Assembly (NCBI RefSeq): GCF_001544875.2
Contig: NZ_FCOA02000047.1
Span: forward strand, 1-41,929
Length of the DNA: 41,929 bases
Source of the DNA: Caballeronia hypogeia
GTDB lineage: Bacteria > Pseudomonadota > Gammaproteobacteria > Burkholderiales > Burkholderiaceae
Direction of reading: 5' to 3'
Under the pieces are notes generated by a model. It saw only the letters and a program-made list of their open reading frames with translations, was not told the origin of the DNA and did no database searches. The position numbers and the translations under genes were made by a program. This document shows positions 15,568 to 23,318 of the stretch, one piece after another (position 1 is the stretch's first letter; every line of letters starts with the position of its first letter).

Positions 15568-16576
15568 TGATCATCCGATACCGGGCGGGCTGCCCGGGAT
15601 GTTCGTGAACCTCCCATTCTATGTGAGACGCGCGAATCGCAATGTCGGCGGTGGCGAGCGTGTTTTCATCGTCGGGATCGTCGGGCTGCGTGCGATGAAT
15701 CGGCAACGCGGCGTCTTCGCGATCCGCGAGGATCGCGAGCGGATGCGGCGCTTCACCGGATGCGAGCATCGCGTCGCCCCGCGTCTGACGATGCCGCGAC
15801 GAGTCCGTCACCACCTGCGCGAAGCCATGCATCGATGGATGGATCGCGTGATTCGCATGCAGCGACGGCTTCTCGATTTCGACGGCCGAGCACGCATGCG
15901 TGCTGAATTCCAGGCTCAGCAAGGCGTTTTCCTTGCATGCGCCGAGCGTCAGATGAAACCCGCCCGCACGCGGATTGTCACGCACGATGGACACGGCTTC
16001 ATCGAGCGTCGATGCATCGAGGATCGCGCGCGTGAGCACCATGCGCGGCACACCCGCGGCGACATCCCGCTGACGCAGATTGTTCACGGCCATCGCGAGA
16101 CCGTGGTTCGTCACCGCGAACGTATGGCCCGGCAGCGAGCCGGGATAGACGAAGGCCGCGAAGCCCGCGCCGCCATCGATGCGGCATTCGGCGATCGCGC
16201 AATGTCCCGCGAATCCGGGATCGCCATCCTCGTTGTGGCTGATGCGCCGCACGTCCGCGCCGGGAAGCTGCACGGTCGTGCAGCCATCGGGCGCCATCGC
16301 CCAGACATCGCCACGGCAGTTCCAGAGGAACACGTCCTCGAAGGGCAGGGCGAGACCGGCGGCGAGACCCTGAAGCTCGTCCCACACGCGCGGGAAGCGT
16401 TTGCGCACGAGCGCGGCCATCGCCTGCGACATCTCGCTGCCGCGCCATTGCATGACGGTCTGCCACGCATGCGTCTTCAGCAGATGCGCATGCACGGCGC
16501 TCGCGCCGAAGCGCCCGAAGGCTTCGCCCGCTTCGCGCGGCGAGCCGTTGATTTCGATAAAACCGAGTGCTGCCAT
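15524..16576 (-). CDS. C45-family peptidase / acyltransferase (Ntn hydrolase)
   Basis: A 350-residue protein of the C45 family, whose fungal prototype is isopenicillin N acyltransferase. These are made as precursors and cleave themselves before a nucleophile Cys; that Cys is Cys99 in APDGCTTVQ, matching the Asp-Gly-Cys-Thr-Thr signature. ISHNEDG and TNHGLAMAVNNLR are further family segments. No signal peptide, so it acts in the cytoplasm. Its position between a polar amino-acid importer and an RpiR regulator suggests that it hydrolyses an amide bond in the imported compound, such as an N-acyl amino acid. The substrate is unknown. Confidence 0.85.
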   Translation of the reverse strand: MAALGFIEINGSPREAGEAFGRFGASAVHAHLLKTHAWQTVMQWRGSEMSQAMAALVRKRFPRVWDELQGLAAGLALPFEDVFLWNCRGDVWAMAPDGCTTVQLPGADVRRISHNEDGDPGFAGHCAIAECRIDGGAGFAAFVYPGSLPGHTFAVTNHGLAMAVNNLRQRDVAAGVPRMVLTRAILDASTLDEAVSIVRDNPRAGGFHLTLGACKENALLSLEFSTHACSAVEIEKPSLHANHAIHPSMHGFAQVVTDSSRHRQTRGDAMLASGEAPHPLAILADREDAALPIHRTQPDDPDDENTLATADIAIRASHIEWEVHEHPGQPARYRMINGHRQTEGAARGRN

Positions 16577-16596
16577 GGATCAAAGAGTACGTTGGG

Positions 16597-17346
16597 TTAT
16601 TCGACGTGTTGCAGAAAATCGCGCAGCCGCTGATTAGGCGGATTATCGAGCAATTCGCGCGGCGGGCCATCCACCGTGATATGCCCGTGCTCCATGAAGA
16701 TGAGCCGCGTGCCCACCTTGCGCGCGAACGCCATCTCGTGCGTGACCACGACCATCGTCATGCCTTCTTCCGCGAGCGACTGCATCACGCGCAGCACTTC
16801 CTGGCGCAATTCGGGATCGAGCGCGGACGTGGGTTCGTCGAAGAGCATGAGCTTGGGCTTCACGGCGAGCGCCCGCGCGATCGCGACACGCTGCTGCTGC
16901 CCGCCCGACAACTCGCTCGCATAGTGCCCGACGCGCGCGCCGAGCCCGACTTTCGTCAGCAGGTCGCGCGCCAGCGCCTCCGCTTCGGGCTTGTTCATGC
17001 CGCGCACCTGACGCGGCCCGAACGCGACGTTCTCGAGCGCCGTCATCTGCGGGAACAGATTGAACTGCTGGAACACCATGCCCGCTTCCTGACGAATCTC
17101 GCGCACCTTTTTCGAGCCGCCGAGCACGCTGATGCCATCGACGATGAGATCGCCGCCATCGATCTGCTCCAGCGCGTTGATGCAGCGCAGAAGCGTGGAC
17201 TTGCCCGAGCCCGACGGCCCGATCAGCACGACGACTTCGCCCGCGCCGATGTTCAGTTCGACCTGATCGAGCACGACCGTCTTGCCGAAGCGCTTGGTCA
17301 CGCCCTTGAATTGCACCATGTGGCCGTTGTGATGGTTCGTGTTCAT
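16597..17346 (-). CDS. glnQ: Polar amino-acid ABC transporter ATP-binding protein (GlnQ-like)
   Basis: A 249-residue ATPase with the compact polar amino-acid type sequence: Walker A GPSGSGKST, FQQFNLFPQMTALENV, signature LSGGQQQR, Walker B LMLFDEPTSALDPE, and H-loop VTHEMAFAR. Start 17346 overlaps the permease stop by four bases (ATGA). It powers uptake of an amino acid or amino-acid derivative through the neighbouring permease. The glnQ symbol reflects the E. coli-like gene order and sequence style; the substrate may differ. Confidence 0.88.
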   Translation of the reverse strand: MNTNHHNGHMVQFKGVTKRFGKTVVLDQVELNIGAGEVVVLIGPSGSGKSTLLRCINALEQIDGGDLIVDGISVLGGSKKVREIRQEAGMVFQQFNLFPQMTALENVAFGPRQVRGMNKPEAEALARDLLTKVGLGARVGHYASELSGGQQQRVAIARALAVKPKLMLFDEPTSALDPELRQEVLRVMQSLAEEGMTMVVVTHEMAFARKVGTRLIFMEHGHITVDGPPRELLDNPPNQRLRDFLQHVE

Positions 17347-18002
17347 AGAATGCGCATCCGCCGTTCCATCGTGCGCAGCCCGAAGGTGAGCGCGCCGATC
17401 ATGCAGAGATAAATGATCGCCACCGCGGTCCAGATTTCCACCGCGCGAAAATTCGACGCCATGATTTCCTGACCTTGCCGCGTGAGCTCGCCCACGCCGA
17501 TCACGATGAACAGCGACGTGTCCTTCAGACTGACGATGAACTGGTTGCCGAGCGCGGGCGTCATGCGTCTGAACGCCACCGGCCCGACCACGAACGCGAG
17601 CACGCGCCAGCCCGGCATGCCGAGTGCGAGGCCCGCTTCGGTCAGCCCGCGCGGCACGGAAAGAAACGCGCCGCGGACGATCTCCGCGATATACGCGCCC
17701 GAGTTGATGACGATCGACACGACCGCCGCCGTCATCGCATCGACGCGAACGTGAAGCAGCAAGGGCAGCGCGAAGTAGATGAACATCACCTGCACGACGA
17801 TCGGCGTGCCGCGCACGAACTCGATATACGTGAACGCGATCTTCTGGCACAGCGCGTTGCCATACGCGCGCATCAGGCCGAACAGCAGGCCGACGAGCAT
17901 GCCGCCCGCGAGCCCGAGCAAGGTGATCAGCACCGTGAGACGCGCCCCTTGCATGAGCGCGGGCACGGCGTCCATGATGACCGACAGATCGAACTGCATC
18001 AT
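17343..18002 (-). CDS. glnP: Polar amino-acid ABC transporter permease (GlnP-like)
   Basis: A 219-residue inner-membrane permease of the His/Glu/Gln/Arg family. The N-terminus MMQFDLSVIMDAVPALMQGARLTVLITLLGL and YIEFVRGTPIVVQVMFIYF are typical, and the EAA loop ALGMPGWRVLAFVVGPVAFRR is clear. Two ATG codons in tandem (18002 and 17999) follow GGAG; the second has the better spacing. It lies 22 bp after the binding-protein gene and overlaps the ATPase gene. Confidence 0.88.
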   Translation of the reverse strand: MMQFDLSVIMDAVPALMQGARLTVLITLLGLAGGMLVGLLFGLMRAYGNALCQKIAFTYIEFVRGTPIVVQVMFIYFALPLLLHVRVDAMTAAVVSIVINSGAYIAEIVRGAFLSVPRGLTEAGLALGMPGWRVLAFVVGPVAFRRMTPALGNQFIVSLKDTSLFIVIGVGELTRQGQEIMASNFRAVEIWTAVAIIYLCMIGALTFGLRTMERRMRIL

Positions 18003-18024
18003 TGATCTCCTGTGTCGGCGCGCG

Positions 18025-18771
18025 TCACGACTTCGCCGGCTCGACGCCGAACCACTTCTTGTAGATCGCCGCGTAACGGCCATCGGCCTTGATCTTCACG
18101 AGTTCCGCGTTGACCTTCGCGACGAGCGGGCTGCCCTTCGGAAACGCGATGCCGTATTGCTGCGCCATCATCTGCGGGCCGACTGCCTTCACGCGCGACT
18201 TGCCCGCCGTGTGGATGTAGTAGAGAACGTTCGGCGTGTCGTGCATCGCGGCATCGACGCGGCCGGTCGCAAGCTCCAGATACGCGTTGTCGATATTCGG
18301 GAACGCGCGCAGCTCCGTGTCCTTGAAGTTCGCCTTCGCGTAATCGAACGACGACGTGCCGGTCTTGACCGCGAGCGTCTTGCCCTTGAGATCGTCCGGT
18401 CCCTTGATCGCGCTGTTCGACGGCACCATCAGCGTGAAGCCGCTGTCGTAGTAGCCGTCTGAAAAGTCAATGACCTTCTTGCGCTCGTCCTTGATCGTGA
18501 TTCCGGCGAGCGCGACATCGACGTTACGCGTCTGCAGCGCGGGCAGGATGCCGCTGAAATCCATCGGCTGGAGCTTGTAGTCGAGCTTCAGATCCTTGGC
18601 GATCTCCTTCCACAAGTCGATGTCGAAGCCGACGTACTCATTGCCCTGCTTGAATTCGAACGGCACGAAGGCCGTGTCGCACGCGACGAGCAGCGTCTCG
18701 GCGCGCGCCGCGCCACTGACGAGGGAAAGCGCGGCCACGGCGGCCACGGCGAATTTTGCAGCGAGTTTCAT
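18025..18771 (-). CDS. glnH: Polar amino-acid ABC transporter substrate-binding protein (GlnH-like)
   Basis: A 248-residue periplasmic binding protein; signal peptide about 1-24 (MKLAAKFAVAAVAALSLVSG..ARA). The mature protein begins ETLLVACDTAFVPFEFKQGNEYVGFDIDLWKEIA, the usual opening of GlnH/HisJ-like proteins, and has the ligand-site segments MDFSGILPALQTRNVDVALAG and KTGTSSFDYA. It is the first gene of the minus-strand operon glnH-glnP-glnQ-C45-rpiR. Glutamine is the default guess, but the linked amide hydrolase suggests a modified amino acid. Confidence 0.88.
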   Translation of the reverse strand: MKLAAKFAVAAVAALSLVSGAARAETLLVACDTAFVPFEFKQGNEYVGFDIDLWKEIAKDLKLDYKLQPMDFSGILPALQTRNVDVALAGITIKDERKKVIDFSDGYYDSGFTLMVPSNSAIKGPDDLKGKTLAVKTGTSSFDYAKANFKDTELRAFPNIDNAYLELATGRVDAAMHDTPNVLYYIHTAGKSRVKAVGPQMMAQQYGIAFPKGSPLVAKVNAELVKIKADGRYAAIYKKWFGVEPAKS

Positions 18772-18807
18772 GAGTGACCCCTTGGCAAAGTGGTTTCGAC
18801 CGAAAAC

Positions 18808-18850
18808 GCAATCAGATTTGCTTTTTAATGCGCAACGCAAATCGATTTGC
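18808..18850. promoter_or_regulatory. Paired palindromes in the glnH promoter region
   Basis: GCAATCAGATTTGC (18808-18821) and the perfect palindrome GCAAATCGATTTGC (18837-18850) are two versions of the same 14-bp sequence, 29 bp apart start to start. They lie 37-79 bp upstream of the glnH start codon, in an unusually AT-rich stretch. They are good candidates for the binding sites of the RpiR regulator encoded at the end of the same operon. Confidence 0.6.
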
Positions 18851-18904
18851 AAAGTGTCGGCGAACGAAAACCGACTTGCAACTCAGGGTTTATACGGAGA
18901 GAGT

Positions 18905-18925
18905 CGCGCCGCGGAGTGCGGCGCG
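18905..18925 (-). terminator. Hairpin downstream of phnN
   Basis: A perfect 8-bp GC stem (CGCGCCGC / GCGGCGCG) with loop GGAGT lies 20 bp beyond the phnN stop and before the glnH promoter. On the minus strand only a weak pyrimidine run follows (ACTCTCTCC), so it may be an incomplete terminator that insulates the two operons. Confidence 0.5.
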
Positions 18926-18944
18926 TTCGGGAAAGGAAGGGCGT

Positions 18945-19505
18945 TTAGATGCGGCCCGCGAGCGCGAGCACGTCGAGGAACTGCGTGCCGGCATCGGCGA
19001 GCATGCCGGAATTGTCGATCTTCACGACATGCGCCGCCGTCGGCAATTCGAACGCGGGACGGCGCGCGAGACGCGCCTCGATCTGGTGCGCGTCCTCGCG
19101 TCCGCGTCGCGCGAGACGGGCGGCGAGCACGGCGGGCGTCGCATCGATATGCACGAAGCGCGCATCCGGATAACGCTCGAGCGCGAGCTCCGCATGTTGC
19201 CGCGAGCCGTTCACGACGACCGGCATGCCGCGCGCGAGCCACGCATCCAGCTCGATCCCGATGCCATAGCGCAGCCCGAGGCTTTCCCAATGCATCGCGA
19301 AGAGGCCGTACGAAAGACGCGATACGAATTCGTCGTGCGTGAGCGCGATATGGTTCTCGCCCTCCGCAACGGCGCGCGTGATATAGCGGTGCGCGAACAT
19401 CACGCGCGAGCCCACGCGTTCGCGCGCGAAGCCGAGCAGCGAGTCCTTGCCCGCGCCCGAAGGTCCCATCACGTAGATCAGTTTCGTGCTATCGACCGCG
19501 GTCAT
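18945..19505 (-). CDS. phnN: Ribose 1,5-bisphosphate phosphokinase
   Basis: A 186-residue P-loop kinase related to guanylate kinase; it converts ribose 1,5-bisphosphate to PRPP, the salvage step of the C-P lyase pathway. The P-loop is GPSGAGKDS near the N-terminus, followed by FAHRYITRAVAEGENHIAL, typical of PhnN, and NGSRQH in the core. Start 19505 overlaps the stop of the upstream 2H-type gene (ATGA), so phnF, the 2H gene and phnN form one tightly coupled operon divergent from phnG-M. Confidence 0.92.
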   Translation of the reverse strand: MTAVDSTKLIYVMGPSGAGKDSLLGFARERVGSRVMFAHRYITRAVAEGENHIALTHDEFVSRLSYGLFAMHWESLGLRYGIGIELDAWLARGMPVVVNGSRQHAELALERYPDARFVHIDATPAVLAARLARRGREDAHQIEARLARRPAFELPTAAHVVKIDNSGMLADAGTQFLDVLALAGRI

Positions 19506-20194
19506 GCCACGTCCTGTGCATTGTTGAACGGCAGGCGCCGCCACAGCATGAACGGCGCACCGGGCTCGGGCTCGATGAAGAGCGCGGCGCCATGCATCGG
19601 CAGCGGACCGAGTTCCTCGATGCGCTGCGTCCAGTCCGACACAATCGATGCGCGCGCGTTCCCGTCGTCGAGGGAGTCGGAGAGCGTCATGTGGAAGCGG
19701 TATTCGTCGAAGACATATGGATAGCCCCAGTCGCGCAGCAAGGCGATTTGCCGCGCGCTCATGCCATCGACGATGCGCCGCTCGATGCTCTCCCGCGAAG
19801 GCCGCGCACGCAACGCGACCAGCGAGCGCAACGCACTTGCGGCGAGCAGGCGCAGCGCGTCGTCGTCGCTCGCTCGCGCGGGGCGCAGCGCGACGAAGCG
19901 GCCGAGCTCGGCGGCCTTCACCTGCATCTCGAAGCGCGAAATAGCGCCCGCCCACGCGCGAGCGCAAGCCAGCACGTCCGCGAGTTCGACTCCCGGCGCC
20001 ATTTGAAACGGCGCGACCAGCGTCGCGTGCCAGCCGTAGCGGCGCGGCGCATGGGTCAGATCGCGCGCGGGCGTCGCGGTTTCGAGACCGTTCTCGGGGT
20101 CGCGGCCGAGCCATTCGCAGCCCTCGCGCCACCATGCGGACGCGGCGGGCGGCGCGTAATACAACGCGACGCGCGGATGTGCGGCGCCCGTCAT
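19502..20194 (-). CDS. DUF1045-type phosphonate operon protein, 2H phosphoesterase-like
   Basis: A 230-residue protein of the family found in phosphonate operons (often annotated only as 'putative phosphonate metabolism protein'). Two His-x-Thr motifs typical of the 2H phosphoesterase superfamily are visible: GWHATLVAPF (about residue 54) and RFHMTLSDSL (about 167). 2H enzymes open cyclic phosphates or 2',5'-type esters. The C-P lyase pathway produces a ribosyl 1,2-cyclic phosphate that PhnP normally opens, and no phnP gene is in the window, so this protein may do that step. It overlaps both phnF and phnN by four bases. Confidence 0.88.
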   Translation of the reverse strand: MTGAAHPRVALYYAPPAASAWWREGCEWLGRDPENGLETATPARDLTHAPRRYGWHATLVAPFQMAPGVELADVLACARAWAGAISRFEMQVKAAELGRFVALRPARASDDDALRLLAASALRSLVALRARPSRESIERRIVDGMSARQIALLRDWGYPYVFDEYRFHMTLSDSLDDGNARASIVSDWTQRIEELGPLPMHGAALFIEPEPGAPFMLWRRLPFNNAQDVA

Positions 20195-20949
20195 AGATCG
20201 TGCTCGACCATCAGTTGCACGCGATCGGCCGCGAAATGCGTGATGCCGTACTTGATCGGCACGCCGTCTTCGTCGACGTCGACGTTTTCGACCCACAGCA
20301 CCGGCTGCTGGCGATTGATCTGCAGGCGCCGCGCCACATCCGACGAAGGCAGCACGCTGCCGATGCGGCTCCACTTGCGGGTGTAATCCTTCACGCCGAA
20401 CTTCTCCAGCGCCGCGCTCACGCCGCCGGTCGATTCGATCGCCGCGGGCAGGTCGTTGAAGCGCGCGGCCGGATACCAGTTGCGCGCGTAGGTCATGGGA
20501 ATGCCGTCGGAATCGTGGCGCGTCTCGATCTGATAGACGAGCGTGCCCGCGCGCACGCCGAGCGCCTTCGAGACGGTCGGATCGGCCTTCACGCGCTCGG
20601 AGCTGAGCACGACGCCCGCCGACGTGTGTTTCTGCCGCCGCAGGTTTTCGGTGAAACGCGTGCGCCTGCCGATCTGATAGTCGATCGCGCCGGGCTGCAC
20701 GAAGGTGCCGCGCCCCTGCTCGACGCTGACGAGTCCCGTCGCGGCGAGCCTGAGCATCGCGCGGCGCACGGTATGACGATTCACGTCGAAGCGTTTGGCC
20801 AGCTCGGCTTCGCTCGGCAGGCGGCCTTCGTCGCCGAAGCTTTTCGCGGCGATCTCGGCGGCGAGAATCTGCTCGATCTGCCGCCAGACCGCGACCCCCG
20901 CGCCGCGCTCGACGGCAACGCCAGGCGCCGCATTTTCGTTCGATGTCAT
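20191..20949 (-). CDS. phnF: GntR/HutC-family regulator of the phosphonate genes
   Basis: A 252-residue regulator with an N-terminal GntR winged helix (about residues 20-85; LPSEAELAKRFDVNRHTVRRAMLRLAATGLVSVEQGRGTFV) and a C-terminal UTRA effector domain (about 105-245). The start MTSNENAAPG is chosen because the longer in-frame reading adds a non-conserved stretch. Divergent from phnG, with a CGTCTAGACG palindrome in the shared intergenic region that it probably binds. It likely represses phnG-M and its own operon until a phosphonate-derived signal appears. Confidence 0.9.
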   Translation of the reverse strand: MTSNENAAPGVAVERGAGVAVWRQIEQILAAEIAAKSFGDEGRLPSEAELAKRFDVNRHTVRRAMLRLAATGLVSVEQGRGTFVQPGAIDYQIGRRTRFTENLRRQKHTSAGVVLSSERVKADPTVSKALGVRAGTLVYQIETRHDSDGIPMTYARNWYPAARFNDLPAAIESTGGVSAALEKFGVKDYTRKWSRIGSVLPSSDVARRLQINRQQPVLWVENVDVDEDGVPIKYGITHFAADRVQLMVEHDL

Positions 20950-20992
20950 TGCGCTGTCATTCCTGTCGGTTTGAATATCGTTCTCTCGAATT

Positions 20993-21064
20993 GTAGTGCG
21001 CAACTCGTGATGGAAATGTGAAAGCTTCACTACACCACCAAACGTCTAGACGACTAGATATGAC
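20993..21064. promoter_or_regulatory. phnF-phnG divergent control region with CGTCTAGACG palindrome
   Basis: CGTCTAGACG (21043-21052) is a perfect 10-bp palindrome followed by a second partial copy (ACTAGAT, 21053-21059). About 15 bp upstream is GTGAAAGCTTCAC (21018-21030), and GTAGTG/CACTAC (20993-20998 / 21028-21033) form an outer inverted repeat. The TCTAGA core fits a HutC-type GntR operator and recurs upstream of phnC. Confidence 0.55.
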
Positions 21065-21112
21065 CACGAGTAGCATGACGATGACCGGAACCTTCCAGCT
21101 ACGGGAAAAGCG

Positions 21113-21598
21113 ATGAGTACTTTTTCAACGGAGCCGCACGAAGCGCTGGGCCGCCGCGAATGGATGGCGGTGCTTGCCCGCACGCCGCGCGACGTGCTGC
21201 AACAGACCTTCGATGCCGCGCTCGACGGCGCGCAAGCGCCCGATTACGAATGGCTGCGCGCGCCGGATATCGGCCTCGCGATGGTGCGCGGGCGCATCGG
21301 CGGCACGGGCGATGCGTTCAATCTCGGCGAGACGACCGTCACGCGCGCCACGCTGCGTTTGCGTACCGATGACGGCAGCGCGCCCGTTGGCGTCGCGGTG
21401 CACATGGGCCGCGACAAGGAGCGCGCCACGCTCGCTGCGCTCGCGGATGCGCTGCTGCAAATGCCGCGTTATGCAACGCAATTGCAGGCGCAACTGATCG
21501 CGCCGCTGGCCGCGCGCATCGCCGACGAACGGCGTCGCAAGGAAAGCCAGGCGGCCGCAACGAAGGTGGAATTCTTCACGATGGTGAGAGGCGAATGA
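21113..21598 (+). CDS. phnG: C-P lyase core subunit PhnG
   Basis: A 161-residue subunit of the PhnGHIJ core complex. With PhnI (and PhnH, PhnL) it is needed for attaching the phosphonate to the ribose of ATP to give alpha-D-ribose 1-methylphosphonate 5-triphosphate. Recognisable segments are RREWMAVLARTPRDVL at the N-terminus and the central MVRGRIGGTGDAFNLGETTVTRATLRL. Length fits the family. The phnH start lies within the stop (ATGATG), the first of an unbroken chain of overlaps running to phnK. Confidence 0.95.
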   Translation: MSTFSTEPHEALGRREWMAVLARTPRDVLQQTFDAALDGAQAPDYEWLRAPDIGLAMVRGRIGGTGDAFNLGETTVTRATLRLRTDDGSAPVGVAVHMGRDKERATLAALADALLQMPRYATQLQAQLIAPLAARIADERRRKESQAAATKVEFFTMVRGE

Positions 21599-22218
21599 TG
21601 CGAATCGACATGGCCACGCTCGTGCCCGGCTTCAACGACACGGTGCACGACGCGCAGCGCGTGTTCCGCGCGCTGCTCGATGCGCTGTCGCGCCCGGGCA
21701 GGATCGTCGCGATCGATGCTGCGCTGCCGGACAATCACGCGATGCGCGACGGCCTCGCGGGGCGCGTGCCGCTCGCGGCGTTCGCCTCGCTGCTGGCGCT
21801 GACGGACTATTCGACGCCCGTGTTCATCGAACGCGATGACCACGTGCTCGGCGACGCGTTGCGTTTCCATGCGAGCGCGCCGCTCACGAAAGAGCGACGC
21901 GCCGCCGCGTTCGCCTATATCGACGAAGCGAGCAACATGCCGCCGCTCGATGCGTTCTCGCACGGCGAGCCGGAGTCGCCGGAAGAGGCTGCGACCTTGT
22001 TCATCCGGGTGCCGTCGCTCACGACGGGCGAGCCGCTCGTGTGGCGCGGCCCGGGCATCGCGGAGTCGCGCACGGTCGGCATCGCGGGACTCACGCGCGA
22101 ATTCTGGCGGCAGCGCGCGGCGCTCACGGCCCTCTTTCCTTGCGGCATCGATTGTTATTTCGTGGCGGGCGGCTCGCTCGTCGGCCTGCCGCGCACGACG
22201 CATGTGGAGGTGAACTGA
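21595..22218 (+). CDS. phnH: C-P lyase core subunit PhnH
   Basis: A 207-residue subunit of the C-P lyase core complex. The sequence begins MMRIDMATLVPGFNDTVHDAQRVFRALLDALSRPG, typical of PhnH. Two ATG codons in tandem (21595, 21598) overlap the phnG stop, and either may be used. The stop overlaps the phnI start (ATG at 22218). PhnH is a dimer at the periphery of the PhnGHIJ complex with a PLP-dependent-transferase-like fold but no cofactor; that is family knowledge. Confidence 0.95.
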   Translation: MMRIDMATLVPGFNDTVHDAQRVFRALLDALSRPGRIVAIDAALPDNHAMRDGLAGRVPLAAFASLLALTDYSTPVFIERDDHVLGDALRFHASAPLTKERRAAAFAYIDEASNMPPLDAFSHGEPESPEEAATLFIRVPSLTTGEPLVWRGPGIAESRTVGIAGLTREFWRQRAALTALFPCGIDCYFVAGGSLVGLPRTTHVEVN

Positions 22219-23318
22219 TGTATGTCGCGGTCAAGGGTGGCGAACGCGCCATCGAACGTTCATGGGACGTGCTCGCGAAGCAGCGTCGCGGCGATGTGTC
22301 CGTGCCCGAGCTGTCCGTCGCGCAGATTCGGGAGCAGTTGCGGCTCGCCGTCGCGCGCGTGATGACCGAAGGCTCGGTCTATGACGAAGACCTGGCCGCG
22401 CTCGCGATCAAGCAGGCGGCGGGCGATCTCGTCGAGGCGATCTTTCTGCTGCGCGCATATCGCACGACGCTGCCGCGCTTCGGCTACACGTTGCCGGTGA
22501 ATACGGAAGCGATGTGCGTCGAGCGCCGCATCTCGGCGGCGTTCAAGGATATTCCCGGCGGTCAGATGCTCGGCGGAACCTACGATTACACGCAACGTCT
22601 GCTCGATTTCACGTTGCTCGCTGAAGGCGAACACGTTGGCGATGCAAGCATGGAAACTAAAACGCCCGACGCGAGCGCCATGCCGCGCGTGCTTTCGATG
22701 CTCGACAAGGAAGGCCTGATCGAGCAGGAACGAGCGCATGACGATGCGCCGGAGCCGGGCGATCTGTCGCGCGAGCCGCTGTCGTTTCCCGCCGATCGCG
22801 CGACGCGCCTGCAAAACCTCGCACGCGGCGACGAAGGCTTTCTGCTCGCGGTCGGCTACGCGACGCAGCGCGGCTATGCGCACAGTCATCCGTTCGCGGG
22901 CGAGATTCGTCATGGCGAAGTCGCGGTCGAGATGTTCGTCGATGAGCTGGGCTTCGCGGCCGAGATCGGCGATATCGATATCACCGAATGCCAGATGATC
23001 AACCAGTTCGCGGGCAGCGGCGAGACGCCGCCGGCCTTCACGCAAGGCTATGGTCTGGCCTTTGGCCATTCGGAGCGCAAGGCGATGGCGATGGCGCTCG
23101 TCGATCGCGCACTGCGCGCGCAGGAACTGGGAGAGACGGTCGGGTCGCCGACGCAGGACCCCGAGTTCGTGCTGTATCACAGCGACAACGTGGAAGCATC
23201 CGGCTTCGTGCAGCATCTGAAACTGCCGCATTACGTCGATTTCCAGTCGGAACTGGAATTGCTGCGCCGTTTGCGCGCGGCGCATGGCGCGGACGACAAC
23301 AAGGAGAACGCGGCATGA
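22218..23318 (+). CDS. phnI: C-P lyase core subunit PhnI (nucleosidase/ribosyl transfer)
   Basis: A 366-residue subunit. PhnI, helped by PhnG, H and L, displaces adenine from ATP by the phosphonate; alone it has nucleosidase activity. MYVAVKGGERAIERSW at the start, YTLPVNTEAMCVERRISAAFKDIPGGQMLGGTYDYTQRLLDF and ITECQMINQFAGSGETPPAFTQGYGLAFGHSERKAM are strongly conserved family blocks. Start at 22218 is set by the overlap with phnH. The tail (LRAAHGADDNKENAA) is unconserved and charged. Confidence 0.96.
   Translation: MYVAVKGGERAIERSWDVLAKQRRGDVSVPELSVAQIREQLRLAVARVMTEGSVYDEDLAALAIKQAAGDLVEAIFLLRAYRTTLPRFGYTLPVNTEAMCVERRISAAFKDIPGGQMLGGTYDYTQRLLDFTLLAEGEHVGDASMETKTPDASAMPRVLSMLDKEGLIEQERAHDDAPEPGDLSREPLSFPADRATRLQNLARGDEGFLLAVGYATQRGYAHSHPFAGEIRHGEVAVEMFVDELGFAAEIGDIDITECQMINQFAGSGETPPAFTQGYGLAFGHSERKAMAMALVDRALRAQELGETVGSPTQDPEFVLYHSDNVEASGFVQHLKLPHYVDFQSELELLRRLRAAHGADDNKENAA

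Noticed and set aside
20953..20968. Pho-box-like CTGTCATTCCTGTCGG upstream of phnF
   Set aside because: The two heptamers are 9 bp apart instead of the 11-bp period of a PhoB site and the second is imperfect. Not enough to call PhoB control, although phosphate control of phn genes would be expected.
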